From CAVWSM01 sp963757805 (GTDB taxonomy: Bacteria; Actinomycetota; Actinomycetes; Jiangellales; Jiangellaceae), in the NCBI GenBank assembly GCA_963757805.1, contig CAVWSM010000006.1, positions 496,001 to 560,000 of the forward strand: a stretch of 64,000 bases of DNA, in the 5' to 3' direction. The notes beneath the pieces were generated by a model. It searched no databases. It was not told the DNA's origin and saw only the letters and a list, made by a program, of their open reading frames with translations. Of this stretch, positions 36,164 through 44,918 are shown one piece after another. Each line of letters starts with the position of its first letter. Positions within the stretch are counted from its first letter, which is position 1. The translations under genes were made by a program, and so were the position numbers.

Positions 36164-37328
36164 GTGACCATGACCGAGCCGCAGCCGGTGCCGCTCCTCC
36201 TGCTCGGACGGCGGAACGACCCGTCGAGCGAGCGGGGCGTCGACTGTCCGGGTGACCTGCCGGCAGCGAGCGACCCCACCCTGGTCGAGCGGGCGCGGAC
36301 TGCCAAGGCGGCGTTGGGCGACCGGGTTTTCGTGCTCGGCCACCACTACCAGCGTGACGAGGTCATCCAGTTCGCCGACGTCACCGGCGATTCGTTCAAG
36401 CTCGCACGCGATGCGGCAGCGCGACCGGATGCGCCGTACGTCGTGTTCTGCGGTGTGCACTTCATGGCCGAGTCGGCCGACATCCTGACCGGCGACCACC
36501 AGCAGGTCGTGCTGCCCGACCTCGCAGCCGGCTGCTCGATGGCCGACATGGCGCGACTCGGCCAGGTCGAGGACGCCTGGGAGCGGCTGGCCGATGCCGG
36601 GGTTGCCGACGTGACGGTGCCGTTGACCTACATGAACTCCTCGGCCGACATCAAGGCGTTCACCGGGCGGCACGGCGGTGCGGTCTGCACGTCGAGCAAC
36701 GCCGAGACCGCACTGCGGTGGGCGCTCGATCGCGGCGAGAAGGTGCTCTTCCTGCCCGACCAGCACCTGGGCCGCAACACTGCGGTGCTCAAGCTGGGGC
36801 TGTCGCTCGACGACTGCGTGGTCATCGACCCGCACAAGCCCGGCTTCGGCGTCACAACGGATCAGCTGCGCGCGGCCACGCATGCTGCTGTGGCGGGGGC
36901 ACTGCTCGGTGCACGGCCGGTTCACGGCGCAGTGCGTCGACGACATACGGGCTCGCATCCCCGGCGTCCAGGTGCTCGTGCACCCGGAATGCCAGCACGA
37001 CGTGGTGACCAAGGCCGATCTGGTCGGGTCGACCGAGTTCATCATCAAGACGATCGAGCAGGCGCCGCCGGGGACGGCCTGGGCAGTGGGCACCGAGCTC
37101 AACCTCGTACGCCGGCTGGCCAACGCGCACCCCGACAAGTCGGTGGTGTTTCTCGACAAGACCGTCTGCTACTGCTCGACGATGAACCGCATCGACCTGC
37201 CGCACCTCGTGTGGGCGTTGGAGCAGCTTGTCGACGGGCGGGTCGTCAACCAGATCAGCGTCGACCCGGACACCGCGCACTGGGCGCGCGTCGCGCTCGA
37301 TCGCATGCTCGCGCTGCCTGCTGCCTGA
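36164..37328 (+). CDS. nadA: Quinolinate synthase A (one frameshift)
   Basis: Condenses iminoaspartate with dihydroxyacetone phosphate to quinolinate for NAD synthesis, using a [4Fe-4S] cluster. Motifs include VLGHHYQRDEVIQFADVTGD, VVFCGVHFMAESADIL, TYMNSSADIKAF, CTSSNAE, VLVHPECQHDVV and SVVFLDKTVCYCSTMNRI. The frame breaks +1 near 36870; removing one G gives DQLRAPRMLLWRGHCSVHGRF, the expected active-site strand. Start is GTG 36164 or ATG 36170. nadB and nadC are not in the window. Confidence 0.92.
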
Positions 37329-37355
37329 CCGGCTCCGGGGCGGATAGCGCCGCTG

Positions 37356-37400
37356 CAGGGGCGCGAATCAGTCGTTATAGCAACGCTGGGGCGCCCCAGC
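37356..37400. repeat. Dispersed palindromic repeat, copy C
   Basis: GGGGCGCGAATCAGTCG, then TTATAGCAACGCTGGGGCG and CCCCAGC: the same element as copies A and B with three substitutions in the spacer. It sits between convergent nadA and pspAA, 27 bp after the nadA stop. Confidence 0.75.
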
Positions 37401-37456
37401 GCGCCCGCGTCGCCAGGCAGCTGCCTGCCCTCGCCTGCGCCGGAGGTCGGCCGAGG

Positions 37457-37735
37457 TCAGCCGGGGATGAGCCCCTCGCCCGTCAGCAACGCGCGGACCT
37501 CGTCGATCGACGCGTCGGACTCGGGCAGCACCAGCTCGCTCTCGACGAGGGCGTCGTCGGGCACCGGCGAGCCAAGCTCGCGGGCAGCACCGATGAGCGC
37601 GTGCAGTGCGGCACGGAACCGCTCCTCGTCGCTGGCCTCGATGGCGGCCCCCAGCTCGTCATCGAGCCGGTTGAGCTCGTCGACCGCCTCGTCGGGGACG
37701 TCAACCTGCCCCTCCCCGAGGATGCGTACGATCAT
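37457..37735 (-). CDS. pspAA: PspA-associated protein PspAA
   Basis: 92 residues beginning IVRILGEGQVDVPDEAVDEL and ending in SIDEVRALLTGEGLIPG, the recognised PspAA family that accompanies PspA in actinobacteria. It is likely to modulate PspA assembly or membrane-stress sensing. Its start overlaps the pspA stop (ATGA), so the two are co-translated. Confidence 0.86.
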   Translation of the reverse strand: MIVRILGEGQVDVPDEAVDELNRLDDELGAAIEASDEERFRAALHALIGAARELGSPVPDDALVESELVLPESDASIDEVRALLTGEGLIPG

Positions 37736-38556
37736 GGCTGCCCGGTGCCCGGCTGGCTCTGCGGCGGCGTCGCGGCTTGGGAGCCGGTCGAGCCCGGAGC
37801 CGGCTGACCCGGGGCGGCGATGCCGGGGTCGGCCTCGATGGCGGGCCGCTCAGCGCCGGTCGTGATCTGCTGCTTGAGTCGGGACAGCTCGTCCTCGACC
37901 TCGCTGGTGGAGGCCAGCCGGTCGAGCTCGAGGGTGATGTCGTCCTGGGCCAGCCCGGTCGGGTCGTCGAGCGCGCCCGAGGCGAGCAGCTCGTCGATGG
38001 CGCCGGACCGCGCCGACATCGTCGCGATCTTGTCCTCGGCCCGCTGCACGGCCATCCCGACGTCGCCCATCTCCTCAGAGAGCCCGGAGAAGGCTTCGCC
38101 GATCTTGGTCTGCGCCTCAGCGGCGGTGTACGTCGCCTTGAGCGTCTCCTTGCGCGTGCGGAACGCCTCGACCTTGGCCTGCAGCCGCTGCGCGGCGAGC
38201 GTCAGCTTCTCTTCCTCGCCCTGAAGTGCGGCGTGCTGCGCTTGCATGCTCGAGATCTGCTGGGTGAGCCCAGACTTGCGCGTCAGTGCCTCACGGGCGA
38301 GATCCTCCCGGCTGGCCCCCAGCGCGCGCTGCGCCTGGTTGTTCAGCTTGTCGGACTGCTCGTTCAGCTGGGCAATCTGCAGCTCGATGCGCTTGCGGCT
38401 CGTCGCCACGTCGGCGACCCCGCGACGCACTTTGGTGAGGAGCTCGAGCTGCTTCTGGTAGGAGTAGTCGAGCGTCTGCCGCGGGTCCTCGACCTTGTCG
38501 AGCACCTGGTTGGTCTTTGCCCGGAAGATCATCGAAATCCGCTTGAGAATGCCCAT
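37732..38556 (-). CDS. pspA: PspA/IM30 family membrane-stress protein
   Basis: 274 residues, mostly a long coiled coil (about residues 25-230). The N-terminal amphipathic helix MGILKRISMIFRAKTNQVLD and EDPRQTLDYSYQKQLELL are typical of PspA. The C-terminal 40 residues are a low-complexity Pro/Gln/Gly tail. It binds stressed membrane and forms ESCRT-III-like polymers. First gene of the pspA-pspAA pair. Confidence 0.92.
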   Translation of the reverse strand: MGILKRISMIFRAKTNQVLDKVEDPRQTLDYSYQKQLELLTKVRRGVADVATSRKRIELQIAQLNEQSDKLNNQAQRALGASREDLAREALTRKSGLTQQISSMQAQHAALQGEEEKLTLAAQRLQAKVEAFRTRKETLKATYTAAEAQTKIGEAFSGLSEEMGDVGMAVQRAEDKIATMSARSGAIDELLASGALDDPTGLAQDDITLELDRLASTSEVEDELSRLKQQITTGAERPAIEADPGIAAPGQPAPGSTGSQAATPPQSQPGTGQP

Positions 38557-38682
38557 GGGTGCTGGTTGACCCTTCTCCCACGCCAGGTCCGCCTGGCCGT
38601 GATGTCTTCAGTAGAGATCTCCAGCCTATGCGCCTCGGCCGCAGTTCGGGAGGTTCACCCCCGGCGCCGTACTCTAGAGAGC

Positions 38683-39261
38683 GTGTTCCGACGCACCCAG
38701 ACCCCCGAGGCGACCGAGCCCGCCGCCTCCGAGGACGCTGTCACCGCCCAGGGCAAGGGCCGCCCGACTCCTTCACGCAAGGAAGCCGAGGCCGCCCGCC
38801 GGCAGCGAGTCAAGCCAGTCCTCACGCGCCGCGAAGCCGCCGCCAGGCGCCGAGCGGCCACCCGGGCGGAGCGCGAGGGCGTCCGATCGGCGATGGACAA
38901 GGGGGATGAGCGCGGTTACATGCCCCGGGACCGCGGGCCCGTCCGCGCGTACATCCGTGACTTCGTCGACTCGCGGCGATCGCTGGCGGAATACTTCCTG
39001 CCGCTCATGCTGCTCGTCCTGATCCTCGGCTGGATTCCCAACCCGCAGATCGTGCTGATGAGCACGACGCTGATGCTGGTGATCCTGATCCTGGGCGTCG
39101 CGGACCTGTTCTTCCTCAGCCGGCGGCTCAAGCGGCAGGTGCGCGAGCGGTTCCCCGACGACACGTCCCGGGGCAACACCTTCTACGGTGTGAGCCGCGC
39201 CACGATGATCCGCCGCATGCGACTGCCCAAGGCACGCGTCAAGCCCGGCGCGACTGTCTGA
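38683..39261 (+). CDS. DUF3043 membrane protein
   Basis: 192 residues from GTG 38683. A charged N-terminus rich in Lys/Arg (TPSRKEAEAARRQRVKPVLT) precedes the family core GYMPRDRGPVRAYIRDFVDS and two hydrophobic helices (FLPLMLLVLILGWI and STTLMLVILILGVADLFFL). Position and content match Rv2206. Function unknown; the positive N-terminus may contact RNA or DNA, which is speculation. Confidence 0.86.
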   Translation: MFRRTQTPEATEPAASEDAVTAQGKGRPTPSRKEAEAARRQRVKPVLTRREAAARRRAATRAEREGVRSAMDKGDERGYMPRDRGPVRAYIRDFVDSRRSLAEYFLPLMLLVLILGWIPNPQIVLMSTTLMLVILILGVADLFFLSRRLKRQVRERFPDDTSRGNTFYGVSRATMIRRMRLPKARVKPGATV

Positions 39262-39293
39262 CGGTTCGATCGACGCCGCTAGGCTCACGCGTC

Positions 39294-39503
39294 ATGGGTT
39301 GGAGCTGGCGGTACGTCGACGAGCAGGGCGCTGACGCAACTGTGGCGGGCGTCGCGGCGGTCGACTTTCCGGCGCAGGCTGACGCGGAGACGTGGATCGG
39401 CGAGCACTGGCGTGAGCTGCTCGACGCCGGCGTCGAGTCGGTCGTGCTCGTCGAGGACGGCCGAGAGGTGTACGGGCCGATGAGCCTGCGCCCGCCCGAG
39501 TGA
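39294..39503 (+). CDS. Conserved small acidic protein
   Basis: 69 residues (GWSWRYVDEQGADATVAGVA at the start, VVLVEDGREVYGPMSLRP at the end). It recurs in actinobacteria as a short stand-alone protein of unknown function; no catalytic motif or membrane segment is visible. Its ATG lies 32 bp after the DUF3043 gene, so the two may be cotranscribed. The cobalamin riboswitch begins just downstream. Confidence 0.7.
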   Translation: MGWSWRYVDEQGADATVAGVAAVDFPAQADAETWIGEHWRELLDAGVESVVLVEDGREVYGPMSLRPPE

Positions 39504-39547
39504 CGCCTAGCCACACCCCGCTTTGACGACGACACCTGGCGCATGGG

Positions 39548-39682
39548 AGCGTGTCGATCACCTCACGTACCGGTCGGGGGAAGTCGGTCCGATGCCGACG
39601 CTGACCCGCAACCGTAGGCCGTACCACCTGCTCACCCAGGTGCGGCGGCAAGCCGGAACGCCCGGTCGGTACGAGCGGCTCC
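39548..39682 (+). promoter_or_regulatory. Cobalamin (AdoCbl) riboswitch
   Basis: The conserved core is present in order: GGGGGAAGTCGGTCCGATGC, then CGACGCTGACCCGCAACCGT (the GCTGACCCGCAAC block of class I cobalamin riboswitches) and the B12-box-like AAGCCGGAACGCCCGGTC. It lies in the 325-bp gap between the small acidic protein gene and the secreted protein that begins the B12 operon. It should shut off the ECF transporter and cobUTS when B12 is abundant. Boundaries are approximate. The ORF crossing it is rejected as coding. Confidence 0.9.
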
Positions 39683-39828
39683 ACGTATCCGTCGAGGTCT
39701 ACGGGGCGGGGCCGGGTCGATGACCCATCCCACGCCCTCACCGTGCGCTCAACCGAGCGCGAACCGGTGGGGGCGTTGCGCTGGCGCGACCCGTCACCGT
39801 CGCGGGATCGCTGCTGTGAAGGGTTGTC

Positions 39829-40541
39829 ATGTCCCACTCTCGCCTGCGCCGCCTGCGCATCGGGCTCTCCGGAGCAATCGCGGCCGCACTCATGCTCCTC
39901 ATCGTCACCCCTGCCAACGCGGCCGCCTTCAGCTACTGGGGCTACTACCAGTGGCAGGACAACGCCTGGGTCTTCGGCCAGGCCGCGCCTGACCAGACCA
40001 CGCCGGCCGAAGGCTCAGTCGAAGGCTGGCGGTTTGCGGTCACCGACGAACAGTCCGTACGACAACCGCGCGCGGCCGGCGACTTCGACGCGATCTGCGG
40101 CGACACCGAAGCCGGCTCTGGCGAGAAGCGCGTCGCAGTCGTCATCGACTACGGCACCCCGGAAGACAACGCCGACGGCGCGGAGCCGCCGGCAGCGCGC
40201 GGTGAGTGCGCGGTCGTGCCCACCGATGCCACCGGAAGCGTCGTGCTCTCCGCCGTCGCCGAAGTGCGCGTCGACGAGAACGCGTTCGTCTGTGGCCTGG
40301 ATGGTTGGCCGTCCACCGGCTGCGGCGACCAGGTCGAGGGTGCCGCACCGACCGGCGAGGAGGAACTCGTCACGCTTCAGCTGCCCGAGAGCGGTGATGA
40401 CGACACCGCCACGGCAGCGGCGGAATCCGACGACGGGATCGCCACCGGGCACCTGGGTCCTCATCGGCGTCGGGCGCCGCAGCTGTGGTCGCGCTGGGGG
40501 TCGGCGCCGTACGACTCAACCGGAGAAACGCCGACACATGA
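39829..40541 (+). CDS. Secreted SCO2322-like protein of the B12 uptake operon (two frameshifts)
   Basis: A signal peptide (LRIGLSGAIAAALMLLIVTP) is followed by an extracytoplasmic domain of about 185 residues starting AAFSYWGYYQWQDNAWVFGQ, as in the SCO2322 family of actinobacterial proteins encoded beside ECF transporter genes. The end is frameshifted twice. Removing one G at about 40438 and one at about 40473 gives GSPPGTWVLIGVGAAAVVAL, a C-terminal TM anchor, then RLNRRNADT and a stop that overlaps the ecfT ATG. It may capture corrinoid at the surface; that role is inference. Confidence 0.75.
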
Positions 40542-41671
40542 GCCTGCACCCGCTCCCCCGTCGGCTGCACGCCGGAGCCTGGTGGCTCTGGGCGCTCGGC
40601 CTTGCGGTGGCGGCGAGCCGCACCACCAACCCGGTGCTGCTCGCACTGCTGGTGGCGGTCGCCGGCTATGTCGTCGCAGCCCGACGCAGCCCGACACCGT
40701 GGGCCAAGTCGTTCAGTGCATTCCTCAAGCTGGGGCTGCTGGTGATCGGGCTACGGGTGGTCTTCCAGGCCTTGTTCGGTACGGCGATCGGCGGCACCAC
40801 CGTGCTGTTCCGGCTGCCGTCGCTTGACCTGCCCGGGTGGGCGGCCGGTGTCCGCATCGGCGGTGCGGTGACGCTCGAGGCCGTGATGTTGGCGGTGTAC
40901 GACGGCCTGCGGCTCGCCGTGATGCTTGCCTGTGTAGGCGCCGCCAACGCACTCGCGGATCCCCGGCGGTTGCTGCGCTCGGTGCCCGGGGCGTTGTACG
41001 CGACGGGTGTCGCGATCGTCGTCGCACTTTCGTTCGCCCCTCGGCTCGTCGAGGACGCGGCGCGCGTCCGCGCGGCCCACAGGTTGCGTGGGCGCTCGGC
41101 GAGAGGGGTGAGAAGCCTCGGCCGGATAGCGATGCCCGTTCTCGAGGGTTCGCTCGAGCGTGCGCTCGACCTCGCCGCCGCTATGGACGCTCGCGGCTTC
41201 GGCCGCGCCGCGGCCGTCCCGGCTTCGCGACGACGAGCGACGGGGGTGCTCGTCGTCGCGGGGCTGGCGGGGGTGTGCGTCGGCGTGTACGGGCTGCTCG
41301 ACGAGAGCCTGCCCGGCTGGTTCGGGCCCGCCCTGGTCCTGACCGGGCTGGCCCTGGCCGCGGGCGGCTTCGCGCTCGCGGGCCGGGCCAGCATCCGCAC
41401 CCGGTACCGGCCCGACCCGTGGAGCTGGCCGGAGTGGGCGGTGACCGGCTGCGCGATCATCGTCGCCGGCACGTTTGCCGCCGCCGCGGCGCGGGGCACA
41501 CCGGGGATGAACCTGCTGGTCGTACCACTCGTTCCGCCGCAGCTGCCGCTGCTCCCGCTGATCGGCCTCGTGGCCGCGCTGCTGCCTGCCTGGATCACAC
41601 CGCTGCCGCCCGATCGGGCCCCGGCGACGACCGACGTCTCGACGCGAACCCCGATGGAGGTGCCGGCGTGA
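40538..41671 (+). CDS. ECF transporter transmembrane component (EcfT/CbiQ-like)
   Basis: 377 residues with about six to eight hydrophobic helices. The EcfT coupling helix carries the Ala-Arg-Gly signature in AAMDARGFGRA, and the second motif region RAAHRLRGRSARGVRSLGR precedes it. It couples ATP hydrolysis to the S component. The start overlaps the preceding stop (ATGA) and its stop overlaps the ATPase GTG. The B12 riboswitch and cob genes suggest cobalamin or cobinamide as substrate. Confidence 0.88.
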   Translation: MSLHPLPRRLHAGAWWLWALGLAVAASRTTNPVLLALLVAVAGYVVAARRSPTPWAKSFSAFLKLGLLVIGLRVVFQALFGTAIGGTTVLFRLPSLDLPGWAAGVRIGGAVTLEAVMLAVYDGLRLAVMLACVGAANALADPRRLLRSVPGALYATGVAIVVALSFAPRLVEDAARVRAAHRLRGRSARGVRSLGRIAMPVLEGSLERALDLAAAMDARGFGRAAAVPASRRRATGVLVVAGLAGVCVGVYGLLDESLPGWFGPALVLTGLALAAGGFALAGRASIRTRYRPDPWSWPEWAVTGCAIIVAGTFAAAAARGTPGMNLLVVPLVPPQLPLLPLIGLVAALLPAWITPLPPDRAPATTDVSTRTPMEVPA

Positions 41672-43281
41672 TCCGGTTTGAGTCGGTGACCATCCGCTAT
41701 CCCGACGCGGAAGCCCCCGTGCTGGTCGACGTCGACCTGCATGTCCCCGAGGGCGAGCTCTGCCTTGTCGTCGGACGTACCGGCTCGGGCAAGTCGACAT
41801 TGCTGAGCGCCGTGAACGGGCTCGTCCCGCACTTCACCGGCGGCACGCTCTCTGGACGAGTGCTGGTGGATGGCCGCGACACCCGGACGCACGCCCCCCG
41901 CGACCTCGCCGACGTCGTCGGTATCGTCCGGCAGAACCCGGGGTCGGGCTTCGTGGCGGACGTCGTGGAGGACGAGCTCGCCTTCGGGATGGAGTGGCTT
42001 GGGCTCGACCCGCAGGTCATGCGACGCCGGGTCGAGGAGACGCTCGACCTCCTCGGGCTCGCGGATCTGCGGGACCGGCCGCTGGGCACGCTGTCTGCCG
42101 GCCAGCAACAGCGCGCGGCGATCGGCGCAGCGTTCACCGCGCACCCCCGCGTGCTCGTACTCGACGAGCCCACGTCAGCGCTGGACCCGCAGGCCGCGGA
42201 GGAGGTGTTGGCCGCATTGCAGCGGCTCGTCCACGACCTGGGCATGACGGTTCTGCTGGCTGAGCATCGGCTGGAGCGTGTGGTGCAGTACGCCGACCGT
42301 GTCGTCCTCCTCGGCGGCGCCGGCACCCCGCTCGTAGTTGGTGACCCCGCCGAGGTCATGGCTGTGTCGGCGGTCGCGCCGCCAGTAGTCGAGCTCGGCC
42401 GGGTCGCGGGACTGTCCCCGCTGCCGCTGTCCGTACGCGATGCGCGACGACGCACCACCCTCCTTCGCCGCCGGCTGGCCGAGCGAACCCCTCCGCTAAA
42501 AGTCGTCCAGCCGCTTGACGCGGAACTCGCGCGGGCTCGCCGGCTCGTCGTGTCGTACGGCGCCGTACCCGCGCTTCGCGGCGTCGACCTGTCGCTGCAC
42601 CGCGGTGACGTCGTGGCCGTCATGGGCCGCAACGGCGCCGGAAAGTCGAGCTTGCTGGCGGCGCTGACCGGGCTGCGTGCACCGTCCTCCGGCACGGTCG
42701 ACGTGCTCGGGCTCGCGCCACATACCGCCGACCCAGGTCGAGTGGTACGCGCCGTGGGGTTGGTGCCGCAGAACCCGGGTGACCTGCTCTATGCCGACTC
42801 AGTTGCGGCCGAGTGCCGTGACGCCGACGGCGACACGGGCGCCCAGCCCGGCACGGCGCGAGCGATCCTGGCGGATCTGGCGCCCGAGGTGCTCGACGAG
42901 CAACATCCGCGTGATCTCTCGGAGGGGCAGCGGCTCAGCCTTGCGCTCGCGGTCGTGCTGGCGGCCGCTCCTCCACTGCTCCTGCTGGATGAGCCGACAC
43001 GAGGCCTCGACTACACCGCAAAGCGTCGCCTCGTGGCGATCCTGCGCGACCTCGCCCGCGACGGGCACTGCGTCGTCCTGGCCACGCACGACGTCGAGCT
43101 AGTGGCGGAGGTGGCGACCCGCGTGGTGGTGCTCGCCGACGGAGAGATCGTCGCGGACGGGCCCACCACCGAGGTGGTCGTGGGTTCACCCGCGTTCGCG
43201 CCACAGGTGGCCAAGATCCTCGCGCCGCAGCCGTGGCTGACCGTGCACGACGTCACCGATGCATTGGAGGTGGCTTCGTGA
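41668..43281 (+). CDS. ECF transporter double ATPase (two ABC domains)
   Basis: 537 residues with two ABC ATPase domains in one chain. Domain 1: Walker A VGRTGSGKST, signature LSAGQQQR, Walker B VLVLDEPTSALDP and His-switch LLAEHRLE. Domain 2: MGRNGAGKSS, signature LSEGQRLS, LLLLDEPTRGLD and LATHDVELV. Fused EcfA1-EcfA2 proteins are common in actinobacterial ECF systems. GTG 41668 overlaps the ecfT stop; the long upstream frame is antisense/shadow. Confidence 0.93.
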   Translation: MIRFESVTIRYPDAEAPVLVDVDLHVPEGELCLVVGRTGSGKSTLLSAVNGLVPHFTGGTLSGRVLVDGRDTRTHAPRDLADVVGIVRQNPGSGFVADVVEDELAFGMEWLGLDPQVMRRRVEETLDLLGLADLRDRPLGTLSAGQQQRAAIGAAFTAHPRVLVLDEPTSALDPQAAEEVLAALQRLVHDLGMTVLLAEHRLERVVQYADRVVLLGGAGTPLVVGDPAEVMAVSAVAPPVVELGRVAGLSPLPLSVRDARRRTTLLRRRLAERTPPLKVVQPLDAELARARRLVVSYGAVPALRGVDLSLHRGDVVAVMGRNGAGKSSLLAALTGLRAPSSGTVDVLGLAPHTADPGRVVRAVGLVPQNPGDLLYADSVAAECRDADGDTGAQPGTARAILADLAPEVLDEQHPRDLSEGQRLSLALAVVLAAAPPLLLLDEPTRGLDYTAKRRLVAILRDLARDGHCVVLATHDVELVAEVATRVVVLADGEIVADGPTTEVVVGSPAFAPQVAKILAPQPWLTVHDVTDALEVAS

Positions 43282-44096
43282 GCGAAACGATTTCGACCCG
43301 GACAGCTAGTCAGTTGCGCTTGGGCACCCGCTCGGCTTTGGCGATCGCGCTCGTGTCGCTCGTGGGTCTGGTCGCCTTCACCTGGCCGCTGTTCATCGAC
43401 GCCGGTGCCGGGCTGGCCCACAGCGCGGACGCGCCCTGGCTGTTCGCGCTGCTGCTCCCGCTGCTGCTGGTCGTCTGCCTCGCAGAGCTAGCCGACGGGC
43501 AGGCCGATGCCAAGTCAGTTGCCCTGCTCGGCGTACTCGCCGCCGTAGGCGTCGGCCTGCGAGTGCTCGGCACCGGCACCGCTGGCATCGAGCCGATCTT
43601 CTTCCTGCTCGTTGTCGCCGGCCGGGTGCTAGGCCCTGGTTTCGGCTTTGCGCTCGGAGCCATCACGCTGCTCGCGTCGGCGTTCGTCATCGGCGCAGTG
43701 GGGCCATGGCTACCGTTCCAGATGCTCGGCTGCGGCTGGGCCGCGATGGGCGCCGGCTTGCTGCCGCCGCTGCGCGGTCGTGCGGAGGTGCTGATGCTTG
43801 GTGCGTACGGAGCCATCGTCGCGTTGCTCTACGGCGCATTGCTCAACATGTGGTTCTGGCCGTTCACCACGTTGACGACGTCGGTGACCTTCGTCGCAGG
43901 CGACCCCGTGTGGGACAACCTCGCGCGGTTCGTGGTCTTCCACCTGACGACCTCGATGGCCTGGGACATCTCGCGCGCGGCGGTAACCGGCGTGCTGTGC
44001 GTGCTCGCAGGCAGGCCGGTGCTTGCCGCGCTGCGCAGGGCGGTGCGCAAGGCCGCGTTCGACGCGCCGATCGAGTTTCAGCCGGTGACCCGCTGA
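43278..44096 (+). CDS. ECF transporter substrate-binding S component
   Basis: 272 residues, about six hydrophobic helices, e.g. LAIALVSLVGLVAFTWPLFI, FALLLPLLLVVCLAELADG and FGFALGAITLLASAFVIGAV. FQMLGCGWAAMGAGLLP and a Trp/Phe-rich WFWPFTTLTT loop are typical of the S-component family found beside cob genes in actinobacteria. Given the cobalamin riboswitch it most likely binds cobalamin or its precursors. It overlaps the ATPase gene by 4 bp and abuts cobU (TGATG). Confidence 0.83.
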   Translation: MSETISTRTASQLRLGTRSALAIALVSLVGLVAFTWPLFIDAGAGLAHSADAPWLFALLLPLLLVVCLAELADGQADAKSVALLGVLAAVGVGLRVLGTGTAGIEPIFFLLVVAGRVLGPGFGFALGAITLLASAFVIGAVGPWLPFQMLGCGWAAMGAGLLPPLRGRAEVLMLGAYGAIVALLYGALLNMWFWPFTTLTTSVTFVAGDPVWDNLARFVVFHLTTSMAWDISRAAVTGVLCVLAGRPVLAALRRAVRKAAFDAPIEFQPVTR

Positions 44097-44918
44097 TGCG
44101 CGTCGAGACTCTGGGGGCGCTGCTGTGGGAGGTGACCAGCGCCGAGGGTGCACGCCTGTTGTATGTCGGTGATCCGGGCCCACTCGGTGCAGACACTCTG
44201 GAGGCGCTGGCGGGTAGGGCGTACGACCTCGTGCTCCTCAACGCACCCGCCGACGATCCGGCGTTCGCGGCGACGCTCGAAGTGCTGCGCGATCGCGGGG
44301 CAGTCGCCGAGTCCGCCGACGTCGTCGCGGTCGGCGCGCGGACCGAGCAGCGCGAGCCGGCGGGAGGCAGGCGGGTGCTGGTGCTCGGCGGGGCGCGGTC
44401 CGGCAAGAGCACCTACGCTGAGCGGTTGCTCGCAGTCGAGCCGGCGGTCGACTATGTCGCCACCAGCGGCGAGCGGCCGGACGACCCCGATTGGGTGCAA
44501 CGCGTTGCGGAACACCGCGCCCGGCGCCCCGCGACATGGCGCACTCTCGAGACAACAGATATCGAAGGCGTCCTTGCCACACCCGGCCCACCCGTCCTCG
44601 TCGACTGCCTCGCCCTGTGGCTGACGGCGCGTGCTCGATGAGGTCGGTGCGTGGGAGGACGCCACCTGGGACGACGGTGGCCGCGACGCGGTACAGGTGC
44701 GGATCGAGTCGCTGGTCGCTGCGTGGCGCGACACCCCGCGCTACGTCGTCGCCGTCAGCAACGAGGTCGGCTCCGGGGTCGTACCCTCGTACCCCTCGGG
44801 CATCCGCTTCCGCGACGAGCTCGGCAAGCTCAACATGCGCCTCGCCGACGTCTCCGACCGGGTCGTGCTGCTCGTCGCCGGACGACCGCTCGACCTCACC
44901 CCCGAGAGGACCGCATGA
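44096..44918 (+). CDS. cobU: Adenosylcobinamide kinase/guanylyltransferase with N-terminal remnant domain (one frameshift)
   Basis: Phosphorylates adenosylcobinamide and forms adenosyl-GDP-cobinamide. The CobU domain starts RVLVLGGARSGKSTYAERL (P-loop) and has YVATSGERPDD and ERPATWRTLET-like acceptor residues. After a +1 break near 44622 (extra G; repair gives LTRVLDEVGAWED), it continues VVAVSNEVGSGVVPSYPSG and FRDELGKLNMRLA. The first 90 residues, ending DVVAVGARTEQREP, resemble the C-terminal part of the metallo-beta-lactamase domain fused to CobU in many actinobacteria; its metal-binding half is missing. Confidence 0.88.

Noticed and set aside
39523..39723. 66-residue ORF upstream of the B12 operon
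   Set aside because: It is the cobalamin riboswitch sequence read as protein; no family features.
40837..41667. Upstream part of the long frame containing the double ABC ATPase
   Set aside because: Overlaps ecfT in another frame and has no similarity; the ATPase begins at GTG 41668.
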